In this document: positions 17,195 to 25,282 of the stretch, in pieces | Layout: every line of letters begins with the position of its first letter | Position numbering within the stretch: position 1 is the first letter of the stretch | DNA from: Rhizobacter sp. OV335 | GTDB lineage: Bacteria; Pseudomonadota; Gammaproteobacteria; Burkholderiales; Burkholderiaceae_C | Assembly: GCF_900142965.1 (NCBI RefSeq) | Contig: NZ_FRCQ01000033.1 | Coordinates: 23,203 to 87,202, forward strand | Length of the DNA: 64,000 bases | Reading direction: 5' to 3' | The notes under the pieces: model-generated | Seen by the model: the letters and a program-made list of their open reading frames with translations, nothing else | What the model was told of the DNA's origin: nothing | Database searches by the model: none | Translations under genes and position numbers: made by a program

Positions 17195-19578
17195 GCCGGC
17201 TCCCCGAGGGCCAGCGCGGCCGGCGCCACGATCGGCAGCGGCGTGACCTGGTGCTCGCGCGCGATCGCGATGTCGAGGATCGAATCGAAATCGCGCGGCT
17301 CGCTGAGGGCCTGCACGCCGGCCTCGCGCGCCTCGCGGAAGCCGCAGTGCTCGGTCAGCCGCACGCTCTCCAGCGGCGCGAGCTTGCCGTCGCGGATCAG
17401 CCCCCACACCTCGCGGTAGCTGGCGCGGCCGGCCCGCCACGGCCGCGTCTGCGCGCCCGGCGAGCCGGTGCGGTGCTCGTCGCTCGGCGGCATCGCGTCG
17501 CCCGGGTTGATCACCTCGCGGTAGGCGAACTGGTAGTCGCGGTGGCGCCAGTAGCCGGGCAGCGCATGGCCGTCGAGCAGGAACACCACCGGGTGGATGT
17601 CGACCAGCTCCAGGCAGGCGGCGAACAGCAGCGTCAGGTCGATGCAGGTGCCCATGCGCGCCGCGCGCACCGCGCTCGGCGTGCGCAGGCGCTGCGAATC
17701 GAGCGCGCGGTTGTAGGTGGGCGGCGGGTTGATGTAGCCGAGGTCCCATTCGTGCAGCAGCGCCGACCAGATCGCCTCGACCTGCAGGTCGACGTTCTCG
17801 AGGCTGGCCGGGTCGCCGGACGACGAGGACTGGTAGCCCTCGAAGCCGGCGCTCGGGTCGTCTCGGATCACCCGCACGTAGCGCTGCGCGAGCGTGATCG
17901 CGCGCTCGACCGCCGGGTCGCGCGGCAGCACGAACGACGGCAGCCAGACGCCGCTGGTGCTGTTGTCGAGCCACTGGTCGACCGGCATCAGCCGCATCGC
18001 GTAGGTGTCCTTGTGGATCACCCGCCCACCGACCATCACCTGCACGAACAGGCTGCTGACGACCGCCTCGGAGACCGAGCGCATCAGCCGCGCGGTCAGC
18101 GGCATCTTGACGCGCGCGCCGAGGCTGGTGCGCTCCTGCGTCAGCTCGATCTCGGCCTCGTAGCGCGCCCGCTCGATGCCGCAGTTCAGCTCGACCAGCA
18201 CATGGGCGCGCGTGAGCGGCTGCGTCACCGCGCCGCGCAGCTCGAAGCGGTGGAACAGCGCGCTGCGCTTCTCGGCGGAGTCGCCCTGGTTGTGCAGCTC
18301 GGCGTAGTTGAATTCGGTGCGCGGTTCGACGACGGCCCGCAGCGGGGCGCGTGCCACGGCGGGCGCACGTGCCGGGGTCGCCGCCGCGGTGCGCGCCAGG
18401 CGCGGCCCGCCGGGCTGCGCGACCAGCGGCGCGCGCGCCCACAGCGCGATGCCGGTGCCGGGCACCAGGTCGACCTGCGCGCGCGTCGCGGCCCAGGCCT
18501 GTTCGAACGCGACCGGCAGGTTCCAGGCCTGGGCCGCCAGCTGCGCATACAGCGTCTCGAAGAAGTAACCGGCCAGCGCGTCGTCGAACGCGTCCTGGAA
18601 GCCCATCGCCGCCAGCACGCCGGCCGGCAGCAGCTGCGGCGCGATGCGGGCCGCGGAGTTCCACAGGTTCAGCCCGACGAAGAACGGCCGGTGCCGGCCG
18701 CCGCCGGTCAGCGCATGCGCCAGCTCGGGCGGCGCCACCATCACCGGCAGGCCGTCGCTGCGGCGCATCAGGCAGCCGTCGACCACGCCCTTGTCGTCGC
18801 GCTGCCATTCGGCGGCACTGCGCCGCTCGTCGTGCAGCGTCACCGCGACATCGGTGCCGGCGCCATTGGCGAGTTGCGCGATGCCTTCGTGGTTGTCGAA
18901 ACCGCAGACGTGCACGACCTCGGGCCGGAACGCCGCGCACAGCGCCGTCAGCTCGGCCAGCGTCGGGTTCACGGCCACGCGCCAGCGCGGGTCGTCGCCG
19001 GCCAGGCCGAAGGCGCGGCGCACGCGCTCGGTCTCGTCGGTCGCGTCATAGGCCTGCGCAAGCGCGCCGGGCAGGCTCTGGACGACCAGCACCCGGCCAT
19101 CCATGCGGCGCACCGGCAGCGGCTGCCGATCGGCGAGGTCGAGGTGGCGCATCACCGTCAGGCCGGACCCGCCCGCCGCAGCGGACCCGCCGGTGCGGCG
19201 GTAGCGCCGCGTGGCCCGCGACAGCACGAACTCCCACGGAAAGATGCGCCCCTCCCAGCCGACGCTCTCGGCCTCGAACGGCATCGTCACGACGACGCGG
19301 CCGGCCTGCGCGATCTCGCGCAGTGCGTCGTCGGTCAGCCCGAAGGCCTTCAGCGTCGTGGTGGCATCGGCCTGGTGGCGGTCGGCCACATCGGGCATGT
19401 CGCGCCAGCGCTCGCGGCTGCGCAGCACGTAGCTCCAGCGCATCGCCTCGTTGGCCAGCGAACGCGACCGCGCCGCGGGGTCCGGCACCACGCCGGCGCC
19501 GCCGAGCCGGTAGCGCTTGGTGGCGGTGACGATCTGGATGCGGGACAGGAAGCCGTCGGCTTCGTTACGCGGGGGCAT
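17191..19578 (-). CDS. Pseudo-CHAT domain fused to transglutaminase-like domain
   Basis: 795 residues. Residues about 155-380 follow the CHAT (caspase-like) layout: VVHVCGFDN (221-229) sits where active CHATs have HxxGHG, and VGLNLWNSAA (301-310) where they have NACxSA; the catalytic His and Cys are therefore Phe227 and Trp306, so the protease is probably dead. A linker and beta-rich part (about 415-555) follow. Residues about 560-780 resemble the transglutaminase-like part of DUF4011 helicase-type proteins as I recall it: GYQ, YINPPPTY, GTCIDLTLLFAACLE (Cys645), LLDGHALPGYW (His671), and FDSILDIAIAR (Asp769). Coupled to an esterase gene. A sensor-effector role in conflict or defence is inference. 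Confidence 0.72.
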   Translation of the reverse strand: MPPRNEADGFLSRIQIVTATKRYRLGGAGVVPDPAARSRSLANEAMRWSYVLRSRERWRDMPDVADRHQADATTTLKAFGLTDDALREIAQAGRVVVTMPFEAESVGWEGRIFPWEFVLSRATRRYRRTGGSAAAGGSGLTVMRHLDLADRQPLPVRRMDGRVLVVQSLPGALAQAYDATDETERVRRAFGLAGDDPRWRVAVNPTLAELTALCAAFRPEVVHVCGFDNHEGIAQLANGAGTDVAVTLHDERRSAAEWQRDDKGVVDGCLMRRSDGLPVMVAPPELAHALTGGGRHRPFFVGLNLWNSAARIAPQLLPAGVLAAMGFQDAFDDALAGYFFETLYAQLAAQAWNLPVAFEQAWAATRAQVDLVPGTGIALWARAPLVAQPGGPRLARTAAATPARAPAVARAPLRAVVEPRTEFNYAELHNQGDSAEKRSALFHRFELRGAVTQPLTRAHVLVELNCGIERARYEAEIELTQERTSLGARVKMPLTARLMRSVSEAVVSSLFVQVMVGGRVIHKDTYAMRLMPVDQWLDNSTSGVWLPSFVLPRDPAVERAITLAQRYVRVIRDDPSAGFEGYQSSSSGDPASLENVDLQVEAIWSALLHEWDLGYINPPPTYNRALDSQRLRTPSAVRAARMGTCIDLTLLFAACLELVDIHPVVFLLDGHALPGYWRHRDYQFAYREVINPGDAMPPSDEHRTGSPGAQTRPWRAGRASYREVWGLIRDGKLAPLESVRLTEHCGFREAREAGVQALSEPRDFDSILDIAIAREHQVTPLPIVAPAALALGEPA

Positions 19579-19652
19579 GGGGTTCTCCGAGGCTCGGGCA
19601 GGCCGCGCGAGTCTATCGGGCCTTGGGCCTCGGGCCTGGCTTCCCCCGGCCG

Positions 19653-20465
19653 TCAGTCGGTGCGGGCGGCGCGGACCACCAGCGCGTCGGTGCGGGCCGT
19701 GTTCGGTGCCATCACCGACAGCCTGCGAGCGTCGGCATCGAAGAAGGCGATGCCGCCGAAGGCCGATCCGTTGGAAGCGCAATCGTCGCCGCTGAGGGCC
19801 AGCACGATGTCGAAGGCGTTCGCATCGCTGCGCGGCGTCAGCGTGCCGGCGACACGGCAGCCGGTGCCGCTGCCGCTGAGCACGCCCTGCGCGTCGATCG
19901 TCAGCGCGACGCTCAGGCTGTCGGCGGGCCGCGCCGCCTGCGCGTCGTAGCTGCCGGCCACGTCATCGAGCGAGGCCGTGCGCTCGTACGCCGGGTTGTA
20001 GGTCATCGAGAAGGCCGGAGCGTCGGCCGAGAGCGTGCCATCGAAGCGCTGCGCCGCGACCACGGTGGCGCTCAGCTGCGTGGCCGTCACCGTGCCGTCG
20101 GCCAGGCTGAAGTCGATGGTGTCGATCGTGGCACTCGAGCTGAACGCACCGTCGACACCGGCGCCGGTGCCTTGCACCAGGCCGGCCACCGAGTCGGGCG
20201 CGTCCTGTGCCGAGTAGAGGATGCTGAAGCTGCCATCGCTGAAGACCAGGCCGGTCAGCGTGCGGTGATCGTCGGTGCTGCCGGTCCACCAGCCTGCCGC
20301 GACGGTGGGCACCGGCGTCGGGGTGACGACGGTGCCGCCACCGCCGGTCGAGCCACCGTCCGTCGCGGCGCTTGTGCTACCACCCCCGCCCCCTCCACCA
20401 CCGCAGGCCGCCAGCAGGCCCAGCATCCCCACCATCACCACCAGCATTCCCGAACGGCGTCCCAT
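19653..20465 (-). CDS. Putative lipoprotein with poly-glycine N-terminus
   Basis: 270 residues. A lipoprotein signal peptide ends in LLAAC at about residue 22, followed by a run of eight glycines and a Ser/Thr/Gly-rich linker, a frequent pattern in this bacterial group. The mature part is beta-rich (repeated strands such as WWTGSTDDHRTLTGLVFSDGSFSILYSA and FDGTLSADAPAFSMTYN), suggesting a beta-barrel or sandwich that binds a ligand at the outer membrane. Function unknown. Divergent from the ParD-like gene. Confidence 0.78.
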   Translation of the reverse strand: MGRRSGMLVVMVGMLGLLAACGGGGGGGGSTSAATDGGSTGGGGTVVTPTPVPTVAAGWWTGSTDDHRTLTGLVFSDGSFSILYSAQDAPDSVAGLVQGTGAGVDGAFSSSATIDTIDFSLADGTVTATQLSATVVAAQRFDGTLSADAPAFSMTYNPAYERTASLDDVAGSYDAQAARPADSLSVALTIDAQGVLSGSGTGCRVAGTLTPRSDANAFDIVLALSGDDCASNGSAFGGIAFFDADARRLSVMAPNTARTDALVVRAARTD

Positions 20466-20608
20466 GAGTTCCTCTGCGACAAGAGTGCGAAAGGACTCGA
20501 TTGTTCGAGCCTGTCGCTCGTTCGCCCACGGGAGACATGTACTTCTGCACCGCGTCCGGGCGACGAAGCCGGCCGAAGTGCGACTTCGGACCAGTCTGGA
20601 TCGCGATA

Positions 20609-20630
20609 TACGAACCATATATACTTCGTA
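20609..20630. promoter_or_regulatory. Inverted repeat, candidate operator of the ParD-like/map operon
   Basis: TACGAA (20609-20614) and TTCGTA (20625-20630) form a perfect inverted repeat around an AT-rich decamer that contains TATATA. It lies 33 bp before the ParD-like start and within the divergent lipoprotein promoter region. Antitoxin-like DNA binders usually bind such sites to repress their own operon, so autoregulation is a fair inference. Confidence 0.5.
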
Positions 20631-20662
20631 CATCACCTCCAACCTCCCTTTCAGGCACCGCC

Positions 20663-20923
20663 ATGGGCATCGTGAAGATTTCAGACCAGATGCATGACAA
20701 CCTGCGCAGCGCGAGCGACGCGCTGAGCCGCTCGATCAACGCGCAGGCCGAGCACTGGATGCGCGTGGGCATGCTGTGCGAGCTGCACCCGGCACTGAGC
20801 TACGGCGACATCTGCCAGCTGATGCTGCGCGCGGCGCAGTCGAACGAGCCGGCGCTGTCGTTCATGAAGCCGGTCCCGCCGAGCCCGGTGGCCGCCCGCA
20901 CGCCGCGCAGGGCCGCCCGATGA
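20663..20923 (+). CDS. ParD-like antitoxin-family protein
   Basis: 86 residues. The first half, GIVKISDQMHDNLRSASDAL followed by SRSINAQAEHWMRVG, matches the ParD-like ribbon-helix-helix family, with an N-terminal DNA-contacting strand. There is no toxin next to it; instead the stop overlaps the start of a methionine aminopeptidase gene (ATGA), an arrangement known for this family. Probably an autoregulator of the pair rather than a classical antitoxin. Confidence 0.82.
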   Translation: MGIVKISDQMHDNLRSASDALSRSINAQAEHWMRVGMLCELHPALSYGDICQLMLRAAQSNEPALSFMKPVPPSPVAARTPRRAAR

Positions 20924-21723
20924 ACCGCCCCGCCCGCTCGGTGAAGGTCCACCCCGCCGCCGACCTCGCGATGGCGCGCGCCGCCGGAGCGCTGGCCGCC
21001 GACGTGCTGCGGATGATCGCGCCGCACGTGAAGGCCGGCATCAGCACCGGCGAACTCGACCGGCTGTGCCACGACCACATCGTCGAGGTGCAGAAGGCGG
21101 TGCCGGCCAACGTCGGCTACCACGGCTACACGAAGACCATCTGCGCGTCGGTCAATCAGGTGGTGTGCCACGGCATCCCGTCGGACGACGAAGTGCTGCG
21201 CGACGGCGACATCGTCAACCTCGACGTCGCGGTGATCCGCGAGGGCTGGTACGGCGACACCAGCCGCAGCTTCGTCGTCGGCGAGGTCTCGCCGCTCGCG
21301 CAACGGCTGGTCGACACGACCTACGAGGCGATGCGCGCCGGCATCCTCGCGGTGCGGCCGGGCGCGACGCTCGGCGACGTCGGCCATGCGATCCAGACGG
21401 TGGCGCAGCGCGAGGGCTTCAGCGTCGTGCGCGAGTACTGCGGGCACGGCATCGGCCGCATCTACCACGATGAACCGACGGTCCCGCACTACGGCCAGCG
21501 CGGCCAGGGGCTGAGGCTGGTGCCGGGCATGGTGTTCACGATCGAGCCGATGCTGAACGCCGGCAAGGCCGGCACGCGCACGCTGGCCGACGGCTGGACG
21601 GTGGTCACGCGCGACCGCTCGCTGTCGGCGCAGTGGGAGCACATGGTCACGGTGACCGACACCGGCGTCGAGGTGCTGACGCCGTGGCCGGAAGGAACGG
21701 GCGCCTACGCTGCGCTGCCCTGA
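20920..21723 (+). CDS. map: Type I methionine aminopeptidase
   Basis: 267 residues. Removes the initiator Met from nascent proteins. The metal ligands of the pita-bread fold are present: Asp in NLDVAV, Asp in WYGDTSR, His in CGHGIGR, Glu in FTIEPML and Glu in SAQWEHMVTVT; the substrate His lies in NVGYHGY. Being in an operon with a ParD-like gene rather than beside rpsB, it is likely a second, regulated copy. Start chosen at the ATG overlapping the upstream stop. Confidence 0.92.
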   Translation: MNRPARSVKVHPAADLAMARAAGALAADVLRMIAPHVKAGISTGELDRLCHDHIVEVQKAVPANVGYHGYTKTICASVNQVVCHGIPSDDEVLRDGDIVNLDVAVIREGWYGDTSRSFVVGEVSPLAQRLVDTTYEAMRAGILAVRPGATLGDVGHAIQTVAQREGFSVVREYCGHGIGRIYHDEPTVPHYGQRGQGLRLVPGMVFTIEPMLNAGKAGTRTLADGWTVVTRDRSLSAQWEHMVTVTDTGVEVLTPWPEGTGAYAALP

Positions 21724-21740
21724 GGTTCAGGGCAAGCGCG

Positions 21741-22478
21741 TCAAGGCACCAGCGAGTGCACCCAGGCCGACACCGGGTTGCCCCGGATCACCAGCCGGTT
21801 GCGCGCGAGGCATTCGAACTGCGCGCCGAGCTTGCGGGCGACCGCTAGGCTCGCTTCGTTGCCTTCGGCGACGACGATCTCGATGCGCTGGAAACCCAGT
21901 GCGCTGAAACCATAGCTGGCCAGCGAACGCGCGGCGCGGGTCGCGATGCCTTGGCCTTGCGCCGACTGGCGGACCCAGTAGCCGAGGTTGCAGACGCGGT
22001 GGATCGTGTTGAACTGGTTGAGCCCGGCGCCGCCGACCAGCCGGCCGCTGCGCTCGTCGAACAGGGCGAACTCGCAGGCCTGCCCCTGGGCCAGGCTGTC
22101 GACGCAGACATCGACCCAGTCGATCGCATCGCGCACGCCGTAGCCGGGGTGGCACCAATCCATCCAGCGGCCGATCGTGCCGATCGATTCGCGGGCGGCT
22201 TCGGCCATGGCCCGCGCGTCGTCGCGCGTCCAGGGCCGCAGCACCATGCCGTCGAAGCGCAGGGGCTCCATCGGGTCGCGCGTGTCGATGCGGCGCGAGG
22301 CGGTGTCACCCATCTCGAACTGCCACGGCGCAGCGGCCAGTGGCGCGGCTTCGGTGGGGGGCAGGCCGTCGTCGACGACACGCCCACTGTGATTGAAATC
22401 GCCGAAGTCGTCGAGGAACGAAGCAGCGGCATCGTCGCGGGGGCGCGCGTCACGGGAGAGGACATTACGAAAGGCCAT
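21741..22478 (-). CDS. GNAT family N-acetyltransferase
   Basis: About 245 residues. The GNAT core begins near FDGMVLRPWTRDDARAMAEA and includes the acetyl-CoA loop WVRQSAQGQGIATRAA (Q/RxxGxG/A) and a RimJ/RimL-like ending (ARKLGAQFECLARNRLVIRG). The 70-residue N-terminal extension is unusual and its start is uncertain: ATGs at 22490, 22487 and 22478 are in frame and none has a clear ribosome site. A shorter start at the internal Met before EPLRFDG is also possible. Substrate likely a protein N-terminus or small amine. Confidence 0.82.
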   Translation of the reverse strand: MAFRNVLSRDARPRDDAAASFLDDFGDFNHSGRVVDDGLPPTEAAPLAAAPWQFEMGDTASRRIDTRDPMEPLRFDGMVLRPWTRDDARAMAEAARESIGTIGRWMDWCHPGYGVRDAIDWVDVCVDSLAQGQACEFALFDERSGRLVGGAGLNQFNTIHRVCNLGYWVRQSAQGQGIATRAARSLASYGFSALGFQRIEIVVAEGNEASLAVARKLGAQFECLARNRLVIRGNPVSAWVHSLVP

Positions 22479-22692
22479 TGTTCGCATCATCGGTAGGCGC
22501 CACGCGCCGGTCGTCTTCGATCACGGTGTCGGCCCAGGCGCTGCCGGACGTGAAGCCCGAGTGCTGCATCGTCGACGGTGCAGCGGCATCGGCGTCGTGC
22601 CGCAGCGGCGCGCCGCCGATGCGGGACCACAGTCGCTGGAACAAGGGCGCCGCATCCTCGGCACCAGGTTTTCTGGAAGACATCGATTCCAT
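22465..22692 (-). CDS. Possible small hypothetical protein upstream of GNAT
   Basis: 75 residues, low complexity and hydrophilic, rich in Asp, Ala and Ser. Its stop overlaps the start of the GNAT gene in another frame, as coupled genes do, and codon bias is similar to neighbours. No ribosome site is seen and no family is recognised, so this may be spurious. Confidence 0.3.
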   Translation of the reverse strand: MESMSSRKPGAEDAAPLFQRLWSRIGGAPLRHDADAAAPSTMQHSGFTSGSAWADTVIEDDRRVAPTDDANNGLS

Positions 22693-22842
22693 CCCTGGAG
22701 GAGCACCGACGGGCGGCGCGATGCCGGATGAATGGCAAGAAGCGGTCCATGCCGGCGCGCCGGCCCGGCGCGCGATTTGTCAGTCCCCGCTTGCGGCCGG
22801 GCCGCGCCGGCGCTGCGTTTGCGCCGTCCATCGACACGGCGC

Positions 22843-22871
22843 GCACCTGACATTCAAAAACTGTCAGGTGC
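22843..22871. repeat. Perfect 10-bp inverted repeat between genes
   Basis: GCACCTGACA (22843-22852) and TGTCAGGTGC (22862-22871) with a 9-base AT-rich loop, 58 bp beyond the stop of the hybrid kinase. There is no T-run on either side, but on the minus strand the loop reads GTTTTTGAA. It could be a weak terminator or an operator. The rest of 22693-22928 shows no convincing gene. Confidence 0.55.
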
Positions 22872-22928
22872 CGATTGCGTCGGCCGGCGGACACTTCTTG
22901 TTCCAGGGTGCCGCGGATCGTCAGATCG

Positions 22929-24710
22929 TCACTGCGGCTCGCGCACGCCGTGGTCCAGCACCGCCCGCACCTTGCTGGCCAGCGCCCGCGCGCTGTACGG
23001 CTTGGACAACAGCTCGACGCCCGGGTCGAGCCGCCCGCCGTGCACGATGGCGTTTTGCGCATAACCCGACGTGAACAGCACCGCGATGCCGGGCAAACGC
23101 TGGCGCGCCTTGTCGGCGAGTTCCGGGCTCTTCAGCCGGCCGGGCATCACGACGTCAGTGAACAGCAGGTCGATCGCCGCATGGTGTGCCACCGCGTCGT
23201 CGATCACCACCAGCGCCTGGTCGGCGTCGCTCGCCTTCAGCACCCGGTAGCCGAGCTCCTGCAGCATCTCGACGGTGGCGCCGCGCACCGCGGCATCGTC
23301 CTCGACCACCAGCACGGTCTCGGCCCCGCCGCCGGCGTCGTCGGCGGCCGCCGCGGCACCCGGATCAGGCGTCGCGTCGACCTCGCCCTCGGCGGCGCGG
23401 GCACGCGGCAGGTAGACCTTGACGGTCGTGCCCTGCCCCGGCTCGCTGTAGATCTTCACGTGGCCGCCGGACTGCCGCACGAAGCCGTAGACCATCGACA
23501 GCCCGAGCCCGGTGCCGGCGCCGGCCGGCTTGGTGGAGAAGAACGGCTGGAACACCTGCGACAGCACCTGCGGCGTCATGCCGCAGCCGGTGTCGCTGAC
23601 GGCCAGCATCACGTACTGGCCCGGCTTCACGTCGACCTGGCCGCGCACGTAGTCGTCGTCCAGGAAGGCGTTGCCGACCTCGATCGTCAGCCGGCCGTTG
23701 CCGTCCATCGCGTCGCGGGCGTTGATCGCCAGGTTCAGCAGCGCGTTCTCGACCTGCGTCGGGTCGATGAAGGTGTGCCACAGCCCGCCGGAGACGATCA
23801 GCTCCACCTCGACGCCCTCGCCGATCGAGCGGCGCAGCAGGTCCTCGATGCCGCCGATGAAGCGGCCGACGTCGACCACCCGCGGCGCCAGCGCCTGGCG
23901 GCGGCCGAAGGCCAGCAGCTGGCTCGCGAGCTTGGCGCCGCGCCGCACGGCCGCGCTCGCGCTGTCGAGGCGCTGCATCACCTTCACGTCGTCGTGCGTC
24001 AGCCGCGACACCAGGTGCAGGTTGGCCGAGATCACCTGCAGCAGGTTGTTGAAGTCGTGCGCGACGCCGCCGGTCAGTTGCCCGACCGCCTCCATCTTCT
24101 GCGCCTGGCGCAGCCGCTCTTCCGCCAGGTGGCGCTCGGTGATGTCGATGGCCTCGGGCACGACCGCGACCACCGCGCCGTCGCGGTCGTGCACCGGCCG
24201 CACCGCGAAATCGAACTGCCTCCAGCCGGCCGGCAGCAGCAGGCGCAGCTCCTGGCGCCGGCTGTGGCCCTGCGCGGCCGCCTGCACCGCGAGCCGAATC
24301 GTCTCCGGCATGCCCGGCGTGCGGGCGAACCACGGCGAATCCCAGTAAGGCCGGCCGACCACCTCATCGAGCGTGGCGCCAATGCCGCGCAGCGAGGTCT
24401 CGTTGGCATCGAGCAGGCTGCCGTCGAGCGCGAGCAGGCCCTGGTACTGGAAGCTGGTCGAGAAGATGGTGCGCATGCGCGCCTCGCTGGCCTGCAGCGC
24501 CTCGGTGCGCGCGGCGACGCGCGCCTCGAGCCGCGCCTGCAGCTCGGCATGCCGGCCCTCCGCATCGGCCAGCAGCTGCGCGGTGCGCTGCCGCTCGGCC
24601 TGTTCAGCGCGGTGCAGTCGGCGGCTGCAGTGCAGCGACCAGCCGAGCCAGACCGCGCCCGGCAGCAACGCGCCGAGCATCCATGACAACGCGATCGGCA
24701 ACGCAGCCAT
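22929..24710 (-). CDS. PAS hybrid sensor histidine kinase with receiver domain
   Basis: 593 residues. N-terminal membrane helix (about 3-25), short coiled coil (30-80), PAS domain (about 78-195), HisKA with GGVAHDFNNLLQ (His218, the family with an H-D-F-N box), HATPase with N, G1 (DTGCGM) and G2 (GTGLGLSMV) boxes, and a C-terminal receiver domain (VLVVEDDAAVRG, phospho-Asp in LLFTDVVMPG, Lys in LLSKPYS). Only one short helix anchors it, so it likely senses a cytoplasmic signal through PAS. It starts 3 bp after the phasin-like gene stop, so the two are co-transcribed. Output partner not evident. Confidence 0.9.
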   Translation of the reverse strand: MAALPIALSWMLGALLPGAVWLGWSLHCSRRLHRAEQAERQRTAQLLADAEGRHAELQARLEARVAARTEALQASEARMRTIFSTSFQYQGLLALDGSLLDANETSLRGIGATLDEVVGRPYWDSPWFARTPGMPETIRLAVQAAAQGHSRRQELRLLLPAGWRQFDFAVRPVHDRDGAVVAVVPEAIDITERHLAEERLRQAQKMEAVGQLTGGVAHDFNNLLQVISANLHLVSRLTHDDVKVMQRLDSASAAVRRGAKLASQLLAFGRRQALAPRVVDVGRFIGGIEDLLRRSIGEGVEVELIVSGGLWHTFIDPTQVENALLNLAINARDAMDGNGRLTIEVGNAFLDDDYVRGQVDVKPGQYVMLAVSDTGCGMTPQVLSQVFQPFFSTKPAGAGTGLGLSMVYGFVRQSGGHVKIYSEPGQGTTVKVYLPRARAAEGEVDATPDPGAAAAADDAGGGAETVLVVEDDAAVRGATVEMLQELGYRVLKASDADQALVVIDDAVAHHAAIDLLFTDVVMPGRLKSPELADKARQRLPGIAVLFTSGYAQNAIVHGGRLDPGVELLSKPYSARALASKVRAVLDHGVREPQ

Positions 24711-24712
24711 CG

Positions 24713-25108
24713 TCAGCGCAGTCGCGTTCGCGACAGGCGTTTCGCGTTGGCCACCGCGGTGCGGTGGACCGGTGCGAGACCGTGGCCCAGCACGCCGAGC
24801 GCCGCCGATTGCAGCTGCGTGCCGATCGCCTGCGCCGACGGCGGTCCCCACGGCGACAGGCAGGCGCGCCACCAGAACATCCCGAAGGCCTGCTGCGCGC
24901 GCCAGGCCTGCATCCCCATCGCCAACCACGACTGCTGGAACGCGGTCGTCTTCTCGGCACTCATCCGGGTGAACTCGCGCCGGTCGCGTTCCGAAGGTGC
25001 CGCACCGGCCAGCGCCATGCGGGCGATGCGGTGCGCCATCACCGGCGGCACGGCAAAGGCGAGTTCTGCGCTGCGCTGCGCGAGCGAGTTGCGTTGGCGT
25101 TTCGACAT
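24713..25108 (-). CDS. Phasin-like polyhydroxyalkanoate granule-associated protein
   Basis: 131 residues, helical. The opening (SKRQRNSLAQRSAELAFAVPPV then AHRIARMALAGAAPSERDRREFTRM) matches a betaproteobacterial family annotated as PHA granule-associated phasins. Such proteins coat carbon-storage granules and are induced in stress. Followed at once by the hybrid kinase gene and divergent from a membrane protein gene. Family assignment is from memory of the sequence pattern. Confidence 0.72.
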   Translation of the reverse strand: MSKRQRNSLAQRSAELAFAVPPVMAHRIARMALAGAAPSERDRREFTRMSAEKTTAFQQSWLAMGMQAWRAQQAFGMFWWRACLSPWGPPSAQAIGTQLQSAALGVLGHGLAPVHRTAVANAKRLSRTRLR

Positions 25109-25174
25109 GACAGGCTCCTGGGTTGCAGCCACTGTAAAGGCCGTGCTGCCGTGCAGCAGCGGGTCGCGCCCTAT

Positions 25175-25203
25175 TCCTACAGCGCGTGCCATCGCAGTCC
25201 GAC
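25175..25203 (+). promoter_or_regulatory. TCCTACA-N15-GTCCGAC motif, candidate promoter
   Basis: TCCTACA at 25175-25181 and GTCCGAC at 25197-25203, separated by exactly 15 bases, 79 bp before the start of the membrane protein gene. The same bipartite pattern precedes 37376 and 45087, and in weaker form 30899. Spacing is compatible with -35 and -10 elements of an alternative sigma factor. Confidence 0.4.
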
Positions 25204-25282
25204 GCACGGCGCGTCGACGCGCGCCGACGATTCGCTGCACACGGCCACTGCATGGCCGCATGCCCACCAGGAGACACCACCC

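Noticed and set aside
22693..22928. Plus-strand frame starting near 22720 after a GGAGGAG
   Set aside because: Composition becomes Arg/Pro/Ala without pattern, and it runs through the inverted repeat into the end of the kinase gene.
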